This document shows positions 22,849-28,282 of a DNA stretch of 28,282 bases, one piece after another. Origin of the DNA: an uncultured Eubacteriales bacterium (GTDB lineage Bacteria > Bacillota > Clostridia > Oscillospirales > Oscillospiraceae). A program made the translations under genes and the position numbers. Every line of letters begins with the position of its first letter. The stretch's first letter is position 1. The stretch spans positions 1-28,282 of the forward strand of contig URBH01000027.1 in NCBI GenBank assembly GCA_900546075.1, in the 5' to 3' direction. The notes beneath the pieces were generated by a model. That model searched no databases. It saw nothing but the letters and a program-made list of their open reading frames with translations, and was not told where the DNA came from.

Positions 22849-23769
22849 TTCAAGTTGTTCGGAATCCAGGAAAATGCTTTCCCTGCGCAGCTTGTCCCAG
22901 CGGAATTCTCCCGCAAGCTCCCGGGCGGAAACCGGCTCGTTCCTCTCAATCAGCCCGGCACAGAAGGCCAGCGTGCCGATGAGCTTTTCCGGAGTGACGC
23001 GGGCGCGAAGCTGCCCCAAATCCAGATCCTTGTCCCGCTTACTCAGGCGGCGGCCGTCCGGGGCAAGAAGCATGGGGACGTGGGCATAGGCCGGATGGGG
23101 GAAGCCCAACAGCTCCTGCAAATACATCTGCCGGGGGGCGGAGCTGAGTAAATCCATCCCCCGCACCACCTCGGTGACCCCGGCTTCCCCGTCGTCCACG
23201 GTGACGGCAAGCTGGTAGACATAGACGCCGTCTGCCCGGCGCACCACCATGTCTCCGCAGTCGGTGGCGAGATTGCATGCATAATGCCCCTGCACCCAAT
23301 CTTCCACTGTCCACACCCTGTCCGGCACCCGAACCCGCCACGCAGGGGCGCGGTGAAAGGCGGAACGCTGCGCCTCCGTCAGATTCCGGCAGGTGCCGGG
23401 GTAGACGTAGGTGCCGTCGGATAAGTGGGGGGCGTTGACGCTGTGAAGCTGGCTGCGGGTGCAGTAGCAGGGGTACAGCAGCCCCATTTGGGCGAGCCTG
23501 TCAAAATACGTATCGTAAACGGCACTCCGCGCGCTTTGGGGCGGCGTTTCCCGGTCGTAGTCCAGACCCAGCCAGCGCAGGTCTTCCCGGAGAATCCGGG
23601 CGTATTCCCCGCTGGTTCGCTGGGTGTCCAAATCCTCCATCCGGAGAACCATTTCCCCGCCCTTGGAACGCACGGACAGCCAGGCCATCAGCGCCGCAAA
23701 AACGTTGCCCAGGTGCATCCGCCCGGAGGGGGTGGGGGCAAAGCGCCCTACGGTCTTCAGCTCAGCCAT
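22846..23769 (-). CDS. gluQ: Glutamyl-Q tRNA(Asp) synthetase
   Basis: A 307-residue paralogue of the glutamyl-tRNA synthetase catalytic core without the anticodon-binding domain. The HIGH-like motif is HLGN at residues 19-22 (GRFAPTPSGRMHLGN), and the KMSKS-like motif is RLSKR at 241-245. The zinc site is CYC (YPCYCTRSQ) plus a later Cys (YPGTC). The enzyme attaches glutamate to queuosine of tRNA(Asp), which ties in with queT. The start at 23769 lies inside the upstream gene, overlapping it by 13 bases, with only a weak GGTGG-type site, so coupling is likely. The stop codon is part of an inserted palindrome, so the original C-terminus may have differed. Confidence 0.92.
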   Translation of the reverse strand: MAELKTVGRFAPTPSGRMHLGNVFAALMAWLSVRSKGGEMVLRMEDLDTQRTSGEYARILREDLRWLGLDYDRETPPQSARSAVYDTYFDRLAQMGLLYPCYCTRSQLHSVNAPHLSDGTYVYPGTCRNLTEAQRSAFHRAPAWRVRVPDRVWTVEDWVQGHYACNLATDCGDMVVRRADGVYVYQLAVTVDDGEAGVTEVVRGMDLLSSAPRQMYLQELLGFPHPAYAHVPMLLAPDGRRLSKRDKDLDLGQLRARVTPEKLIGTLAFCAGLIERNEPVSARELAGEFRWDKLRRESIFLDSEQLE

Positions 23770-24101
23770 TTTAACCACCACCAGATGATACCGGCGATAC
23801 CGGCCAGTTCCCCAAGAAGCAGCAGCACAAGACCGCCGGAGCCTTTCCTTCGCTGCTTTTTCCGGCTTTTGCGGTCGGCGATATAATCTTCCGCGTAATA
23901 GGCGTCGTCCGTTTCCTCGTCGTCGTAGACCGTGCGGTCGAAGTCCACGGCGTAGTTGACCGGGCGGCTGCTGCGCCGGGTGAGGATTTGGAAATCCTCG
24001 CCGTCCTCGTCCACATCTTCCTCGTCTTCTTCCCAATCTTCTTCCAGAAGCTCGTCTTCCATCTGCTGCAGGGCCTTGCCGGGGTCGTCAAAGAATCGCA
24101 C
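23757..24101 (-). CDS. Small acidic protein with a C-terminal membrane anchor
   Basis: A 114-residue protein of unknown function. Residues 10-40 are extremely acidic (long runs of E and D), followed by a mixed region with FQILTRRSSRPVNYAVDFDR, which looks like a conserved peptide. A basic patch RKSRKKQRRKG comes next, then one membrane segment (GLVLLLLGELAGIAGIIWWW). By the positive-inside rule the acidic part should be cytoplasmic. The start is a GTG at 24101 with GGGAG nine bases upstream. Its last 13 bases overlap gluQ, so the pair is co-translated. I do not recognise the family. Confidence 0.72.
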   Translation of the reverse strand: MRFFDDPGKALQQMEDELLEEDWEEDEEDVDEDGEDFQILTRRSSRPVNYAVDFDRTVYDDEETDDAYYAEDYIADRKSRKKQRRKGSGGLVLLLLGELAGIAGIIWWWLKWLS

Positions 24102-24125
24102 AGTACATCACTCCCTTTGCCCGTT

Positions 24126-24154
24126 ATTGTACCGGATAGCTTTGCAAATGTAAA
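24126..24154 (-). promoter_or_regulatory. Promoter of the acidic protein-gluQ operon
   Basis: Minus strand: TTTACA at 24154-24149, 17-bp spacer, TACAAT at 24131-24126. Divergent from the trmB promoter 13 bases away. Confidence 0.65.
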
Positions 24155-24167
24155 GCGGATATTTCCT

Positions 24168-24196
24168 TTGACGTACAGGCTGCGCTCTGCTATAAT
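24168..24196 (+). promoter_or_regulatory. Sigma-A promoter of trmB
   Basis: TTGACG at 24168-24173, 17-bp spacer, TATAAT at 24191-24196. Confidence 0.8.
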
Positions 24197-24232
24197 AGTA
24201 CACCGAAATGCGGAAGCTTGGAGGAAGACACC

Positions 24233-24922
24233 ATGAGAATGAGAAAAATGCGGAATCTGGAACCCAGAATGGAAAAATGCGCCGCCTATCGGATCGACCG
24301 GCCGGAGACGCTGCGGGGCAGCTGGCGGAGCCTGAAGCCGGACTGCACGGCGCTGTGGGTAGAGGTCGGCTGCGGAAAGGGAAAATTCACCGCCGAGACT
24401 GCCCAGGCTAACCCCGACGTGCTGCTCATCGCCGTGGAGCGGTGCCGGGAGGCCATGGTGGTGGCTATGGAGAAGGCCAGAGATATGGCGCTGAAAAACG
24501 TGTTCTTCATCGACATGGACGTGGCCAAAATGGAGGAGATTTTTGCTCCTGGGGAGATCGACCGGCTGTTCATCAACTTCCCCGACCCATGGCCCCGGAA
24601 GAAGAACGCCAAGCGCCGCCTTACCCATCGGACATTTCTGGACAAATACTGCCGCACCGTCCGGGAGGGCGGGGAGATCCACTTCAAAACCGACAACGCC
24701 CCCCTGTTTGCCTACAGCCTGGAAGAATTTGCCGCCTGCGGCCTGGAAGTGAAGAACGTCACTCACGATCTGCACAAGGACGGTATCGTCGGCATCATGA
24801 CGGGGTACGAGGAAAAATTCCACGCCCTCGGCACTCCCATCAACCGGTGCGAGATCGTATGTAAGCCCTTTGTCCTCCCCTCGGAAGGAAAGAAGCAGAC
24901 GGAGGAACAGGAAGAGGCATAG
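24233..24922 (+). CDS. trmB: tRNA (guanine-46-N7)-methyltransferase
   Basis: A 229-residue SAM-dependent methyltransferase that forms m7G46 in tRNA. The SAM motif VEVGCGKGKF is at residues 43-52. The family hallmark INFPDPWPRKKNAKRRL, then THRTFLDKY and FKTDNAPLF are all present. The start at 24233 follows GGAGG at eight bases; the ATG at 24218 would overlap that site. The stop codon TAG is made of the duplicated TA target and the first G of a MITE; without the insertion it would be TAA. It was probably once tightly joined to mnmG. Confidence 0.94.
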   Translation: MRMRKMRNLEPRMEKCAAYRIDRPETLRGSWRSLKPDCTALWVEVGCGKGKFTAETAQANPDVLLIAVERCREAMVVAMEKARDMALKNVFFIDMDVAKMEEIFAPGEIDRLFINFPDPWPRKKNAKRRLTHRTFLDKYCRTVREGGEIHFKTDNAPLFAYSLEEFAACGLEVKNVTHDLHKDGIVGIMTGYEEKFHALGTPINRCEIVCKPFVLPSEGKKQTEEQEEA

Positions 24923-25143
24923 GGAAGCTCTGATTAAATCGGCAAGAACTGTGAGCGAGAGATTTTTCGTCCAATCGAGGTATCGAAAGCGGCGGAATAC
25001 TTTGTGTACCCGCGAGGGGTATGCCGCATCCGTAAGCCGGCTTATGCCGGCAACGGCTGCGCAATATTTCCCGTTTTCGATACCGAAGAGTGGGCGGAAA
25101 AGATCCGCTCACAGTCGCAGACGATTTATTCAGAGGTTCCCTA
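24920..25143. mobile_element. MITE copy 2, between trmB and mnmG, with TA duplication
   Basis: 220 bp (24922-25141) flanked by TA on each side. The terminal inverted repeats, starting GGGAAGCTCTGATTAAATCG at the left and ending in CAGAGGTTCCC at the right, pair over about 20 bases with two mismatches. The element continues as a long imperfect hairpin. It shares with copy 1 the centre GGAATACTTTGTGTA, the block GGCGGAAAAGA(T/C)CCGCT and the TAGGG/CCCTA ends. No ORF. Confidence 0.82.
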
Positions 25144-25168
25144 ATCCCCTTTTACAGGAGGAACCATT

Positions 25169-27040
25169 ATGAGCTATTACGCGGGCAGCTGTGACGTTGC
25201 CGTGATCGGGGCGGGACACGCGGGAATCGAAGCCGCCCTTGCCGCCGCCCGGCTGGGTAACCATACCATTCTCTTTACCATCAACCTGGACGCCGTGGGA
25301 AATATGCCCTGCAACCCCGCCATCGGCGGCACCGGAAAGGGACACCTGGTGCGGGAGCTGGATGCGCTGGGGGGTGAGATGGGCGCGGCGGCCGACCATG
25401 CCTGTATCCAGTACCGGATGCTGAACCGGGGCAAAGGCCCCGCCGTCCATTCCCTCCGGGCTCAGGCCGACCGGGTAAAATACCGGCAATATATGAAGCA
25501 CACACTGGAATTGCAGGAAAATCTGGAGCTGAAACAGGCGCAGATCGTGGAAATTCTGACCGCAGAGGGCGCCGTCACCGGCGTGCGCACCCAGCTGGGG
25601 GCGCAGTACGGCGCGAAGGCCGTGGTCATCGCCACGGGAACGTACTTGGACAGCACCGTCATCACCGGCCAGAGCGTCATTCCCTCCGGCCCCGACGGGA
25701 TGCACCCCAGCGTGGGACTGGCGGACAATTTGCGCGCTCTTGGGCTGCACCTTCGCCGCTTCAAAACCGGCACGCCCCCCCGGGTCAACCGCCGGAGCAT
25801 CGATTTTTCCAAAATGGAGGTGCAGCCGGGGGACGAGACGGCGGAGCCGTTTTCCTTCCGCACCACCCACAAGGTCAACAATTCCGCCGTGTGCTACCTG
25901 ACCTACACCAACGAGGAGACCCACCGGATCATCCGGGAGAACCTGTACCGCAGTCCCATGTACGACGGCACCATCTCCGGCGTCGGCCCCCGGTACTGCC
26001 CCAGCATCGAGACGAAGATCGTCCGCTTTGCCGACAAGCCCCGGCACCAGCTGTTCATCGAACCCTGCGGGCTGGACACCGAGGAAATGTACATTCAGGG
26101 CTTCTCCTCCAGCCTGCCCGAGGACGTGCAGCTTGCCATGCTGCGCACCGTGGCGGGGCTGGAACACGCGGAAATGATGCGCCCCGCCTATGCCATCGAA
26201 TACGAGTGCGTCGATCCCACCCAGCTGAAGCCAACACTGGAAACCAAGCTGGTTTCCGGCCTGTACGGCGCGGGGCAGTTCAACGGCACCTCTGGCTACG
26301 AGGAAGCTGCCGCCCAGGGGTTGGTGGCGGGCATCAATGCCGCTCTGAAAATTCAGGGCAGGCTCCCCTTGATTCTCACCCGGGACACCAGCTACATCGG
26401 CACCCTCATCGACGATCTGGTGACCAAGGGAACGGAGGAACCCTACCGCATTATGACCAGCCGGTCGGAGTACCGTCTGCTGCACCGACAGGACAACGCC
26501 GACCAGCGTCTGACCCGCATCGGCGGCCAGATCGGCCTGATTCCTCCGGAGCGGGTACAGGCGGTGGAGGAAAAGTACGCCCAGGTGCGCCGGGAGGTGC
26601 AGCGGCTGGAGGGCAGCGGCGTTCCCGCGTCGGAGCGGCTCAACGCCATGCTGGAGGGGAAGGGGACAGCCCCCGTGGCCAATTCCGCCCGTCTGGCCGA
26701 CCTTCTGCGCCGCCCCCAGGTGAGCTACGCCGACATCGCTCCCTTCGACCCGGAGCGGCCGGAGCTGAGCGCCGCCGTCACCGACGAGGTGGAAATTCAG
26801 ATCAAGTACGCGGGCTATCTGACCCGGCAGGAAAAGCAGGTGGAGGAATTCAGGAAGGAAGAGGCCCGCCTTCTCCCGGAAAATCTGGATTACGCCGCCA
26901 TCCCCGGCCTGCGGCTGGAGGCGCGGGAAAAGCTCGCCGCCATACGTCCGATGTCCATCGGTCAGGCGGGCAGAATCTCCGGCGTCAGCCCGGCGGACAT
27001 CGCGGTGCTGCTGATCTATCTGGAGCAGACAAATGGGTAG
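25169..27040 (+). CDS. mnmG: tRNA uridine-5-carboxymethylaminomethyl(34) synthesis enzyme MnmG (GidA)
   Basis: A 623-residue FAD enzyme that, with MnmE, modifies U34 of tRNAs reading split codon boxes. The FAD-binding GAGHAG is at residues 14-19. The signature CNPAIGGTGKGHLVRE begins at C48, and LRRFKTGTPPRVN lies near 205. GLYGAGQFNGTSGYEEAAAQG and the C-terminal helical domain (GRISGVSPADIAVLLIYLEQ), which contacts MnmE and tRNA, are complete. Length is typical. ACAGGAGG precedes the start. No rsmG follows, unlike in many Bacillota, and mnmE is not in the window. Confidence 0.96.
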   Translation: MSYYAGSCDVAVIGAGHAGIEAALAAARLGNHTILFTINLDAVGNMPCNPAIGGTGKGHLVRELDALGGEMGAAADHACIQYRMLNRGKGPAVHSLRAQADRVKYRQYMKHTLELQENLELKQAQIVEILTAEGAVTGVRTQLGAQYGAKAVVIATGTYLDSTVITGQSVIPSGPDGMHPSVGLADNLRALGLHLRRFKTGTPPRVNRRSIDFSKMEVQPGDETAEPFSFRTTHKVNNSAVCYLTYTNEETHRIIRENLYRSPMYDGTISGVGPRYCPSIETKIVRFADKPRHQLFIEPCGLDTEEMYIQGFSSSLPEDVQLAMLRTVAGLEHAEMMRPAYAIEYECVDPTQLKPTLETKLVSGLYGAGQFNGTSGYEEAAAQGLVAGINAALKIQGRLPLILTRDTSYIGTLIDDLVTKGTEEPYRIMTSRSEYRLLHRQDNADQRLTRIGGQIGLIPPERVQAVEEKYAQVRREVQRLEGSGVPASERLNAMLEGKGTAPVANSARLADLLRRPQVSYADIAPFDPERPELSAAVTDEVEIQIKYAGYLTRQEKQVEEFRKEEARLLPENLDYAAIPGLRLEAREKLAAIRPMSIGQAGRISGVSPADIAVLLIYLEQTNG

Positions 27041-27105
27041 CAGACTGCGTGAATCCAACCCGGACGTGCAATCGGTATTTTTGCTGAAAAAGAATAGGAG
27101 CAACC

Positions 27106-27612
27106 ATGAAACAAAATAGAAAACTGACGAAAGTCTTGCTGATGGTGTATCTGCTGGCGCTGACATGGATCATACTGTTCAAGCTTCAGATGGATTTTTC
27201 CAACCTGCGGGACATGAACTACAGAAGCGTCAATCTTATCCCCTTTGCGGGTTCGGGAATCGTAAATGACAGGGTAGACGTGTCCGAAATTCTGCTGAAT
27301 GTCGCCGCCTTTGTGCCCTTTGGCATTTATGTTTCCATGCTGAAGCCCGATGGGGGATTCTGGAAAAAGGTTTTGCCGATTTTCTGCGTAAGCCTTTTTT
27401 ACGAGGTCATGCAGTATGTTCTCGCAATCGGCGGGAGCGATATCACCGACCTGATCGGGAACACATTGGGCGGCGTGGTCGGAATCGGTGTGTTTGCCGT
27501 GTTGTACCGGCTGTTTGGCAGAAAGGTTATCAAAGTTCTGAACGTTCTGGCGCTCATTGGAACGGTTGCCGCAGTTGCGTTCCTGGCATTGCTGGTCATT
27601 GCGAATCTGTAG
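27106..27612 (+). CDS. VanZ-like membrane protein
   Basis: A 168-residue protein with four or five membrane segments. The VanZ-family signatures are RSVNLIPF, then LNVAAFVPFGIY, FYEVMQYVLAIGGSDITD and LIGNTLGGVVG. VanZ itself gives low-level teicoplanin resistance, but most relatives are chromosomal proteins without known function. TAGGAG precedes the start, 65 bases after mnmG, so it may be read from the same transcript. There are no vanHAX genes here, so a resistance role should not be assumed. Confidence 0.9.
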   Translation: MKQNRKLTKVLLMVYLLALTWIILFKLQMDFSNLRDMNYRSVNLIPFAGSGIVNDRVDVSEILLNVAAFVPFGIYVSMLKPDGGFWKKVLPIFCVSLFYEVMQYVLAIGGSDITDLIGNTLGGVVGIGVFAVLYRLFGRKVIKVLNVLALIGTVAAVAFLALLVIANL

Positions 27613-27630
27613 ACAGCAACAGCGGGTTGC

Positions 27631-27659
27631 TTGCCAGCGTGGGAATCCTGTGGTACAGT
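27631..27659 (+). promoter_or_regulatory. Promoter of the XRE regulator gene
   Basis: TTGCCA at 27631-27636, 17-bp spacer, TACAGT at 27654-27659. Confidence 0.55.
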
Positions 27660-27680
27660 TATGCCAAGGAGGTGCTTTTC

Positions 27681-28118
27681 ATGGATACAAAGGATGTTTT
27701 GTATAACTTAAGAGCAAAAAAGGGACTGTCTCAGGACGAGCTGGCGGAAAAAGTTTTTGTCACGCGGCAGGCGGTGTCCCGCTGGGAAACCGGGGAAACG
27801 ACGCCGAACGTGGAAACGCTGAAGCTGCTGTCCAAATTCTACGACGTTTCCATCAACACGCTGCTGGGGTCTCCCAGACAGCTGATCTGCCAGTGCTGCG
27901 GAATGCCGCTGGAGGATTCCACCCTCAGCCGGGAAACCGACGGCTCTTTCAACGAGGAATACTGCAAGTGGTGCTACGCGGGCGGAAAATTTACCTATTC
28001 CAGCAAGGAGCAGCTGATCGATTTCTGCGCAAAGCACATGGCAAGCGAAAGCTGGCCGGAGCAGCAGGTTCGCGCCCATATGGAAGCGCTGGTTCCTACA
28101 TTGAATCACTGGAAATAA
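27681..28118 (+). CDS. XRE-family regulator with C-terminal zinc ribbon
   Basis: A 145-residue protein. Residues 1-64 are a Cro/CI-type helix-turn-helix (LSQDELAEKVFVTRQAVSRW). Residues 68-145 match the putative zinc-ribbon family (Zn_ribbon_2), with CQCCGMPL at 70-77 and EYCKWCYAGGKF at 94-104, giving C70/C73 and C95/C98 as likely zinc ligands. It probably is a DNA-binding regulator; the signal sensed is unknown. AAGGAGG precedes the start at 27681. An in-frame ATG-less extension upstream covers the promoter and is rejected. Confidence 0.88.
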   Translation: MDTKDVLYNLRAKKGLSQDELAEKVFVTRQAVSRWETGETTPNVETLKLLSKFYDVSINTLLGSPRQLICQCCGMPLEDSTLSRETDGSFNEEYCKWCYAGGKFTYSSKEQLIDFCAKHMASESWPEQQVRAHMEALVPTLNHWK

Positions 28119-28166
28119 TCGCAAAAACCTCTGCCTGACATTTAATGGGTGGTCGTAAAACAATAC

Positions 28167-28196
28167 ATGGAGCGTATCTGTACAGATACGCTCCAT
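28167..28196 (+). terminator. Terminator of the XRE regulator gene
   Basis: ATGGAGCGTATCTG and CAGATACGCTCCAT form 14 perfect pairs around TA, followed by TTCTTATT. The core is the same as in the terminator at 17098-17127. Confidence 0.8.
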
Positions 28197-28207
28197 TTCT
28201 TATTCCA

Positions 28208-28282
28208 ACATGCTATGTAGCGGGGACTGAAGTGTACCCCATGTCAAGGACATTTTAATTCTGAGGGGTAGAAAAATTTACG
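28208..28282. mobile_element. Possible end of an insertion sequence running off the window
   Basis: GTGTACCCCATGTCAAGGAC at 28232-28251 followed by ATTTTAA resembles terminal sequences I associate with IS3-type elements, where TTGACATGGGGTACAC is read inward on the other strand. No transposase is in view, so this is weak. Confidence 0.25.

Noticed and set aside
27033..27119. A 28-codon open frame overlapping the ends of mnmG and the start of the VanZ-like gene, as a possible rsmG remnant
   Set aside because: It has no ribosome binding site and no resemblance to the RsmG N-terminus.
25130..27166. A 678-codon minus-strand frame opposite mnmG
   Set aside because: Antisense to a clear mnmG with all family motifs; no start signal.
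1..28282. tRNA, rRNA, intact CRISPR array or intact transposase
   Set aside because: Nothing recognisable was found on either strand by eye. A covariance-model search would be needed to exclude small RNAs.

Overview
The window looks like a piece of chromosome from a GC-rich, anaerobic, low-complexity-wall Bacillota of the Clostridia, most likely Oscillospiraceae (old Clostridium cluster IV). The reasons are strong AGGAGG ribosome binding sites, sigma-A type promoters (TTGACA/TATAAT), a heavy G/C third-position bias, a QueT gene behind a preQ1-type leader, PfoR-type PTS IIC, DUF3786 and VanZ-like genes, and intergenic palindromes of the kind common in gut Clostridia. The genus cannot be told from the sequence alone.

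Layout. 1-136: end of a dispersed palindromic repeat. 137-1418: divergent pair, a small membrane protein (-) and queT (+), the latter behind a probable preQ1 riboswitch with an intrinsic terminator. 1472-2578: PfoR-type PTS IIC (-), convergent with queT. 2725-5332: MoxR AAA+ ATPase plus VWA protein, a two-gene chaperone-like operon, followed by an M28/PA-domain metallopeptidase (5440-7434) and a GNAT acetyltransferase. 8200-12033 (-): complete polyamine ABC importer potABCD. 12248-16286 (-): alr followed by two tandem CapA-family paralogues in one operon. 16469-17089: DUF3786 protein, divergent from alr. 17340-18406 (-): zinc-ribbon/DUF805 membrane protein and an Apt-like phosphoribosyltransferase. 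18600-21207 (+): nagA and a MATE exporter. 21262-22505: divergent HMA metallochaperone (-) and metal-dependent amidohydrolase (+). 22846-24101 (-): gluQ with a small acidic membrane-anchored protein. 24233-27040 (+): trmB and mnmG. 27106-28118: VanZ-like protein and an XRE/zinc-ribbon regulator.

Most genes are housekeeping or transport: polyamine uptake, D-alanine and envelope, amino-sugar use, and tRNA modification (queuosine precursor uptake, GluQ-RS, TrmB and MnmG all act on tRNA). The most informative part is the 340-bp non-coding gap 22506-22845. It reads as a layered scar. First comes a cas3-like gene start with its own Shine-Dalgarno and only about 12-16 codons. Then, after a spacer-sized stretch, a single 32-nt degenerate repeat resembling a type I-C CRISPR repeat. 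Then a 54-bp palindrome that has been split by a MITE with an exact TA duplication. A second, related MITE with TA duplication sits exactly between trmB and mnmG; removing it in silico restores a TAA stop and a 24-nt operon spacing. I interpret the first part as the remains of a deleted type I-C CRISPR-Cas locus. This is inference from short signals and needs a comparison with relatives.

No rRNA, tRNA, intact transposase gene, prophage or intact CRISPR array was seen.
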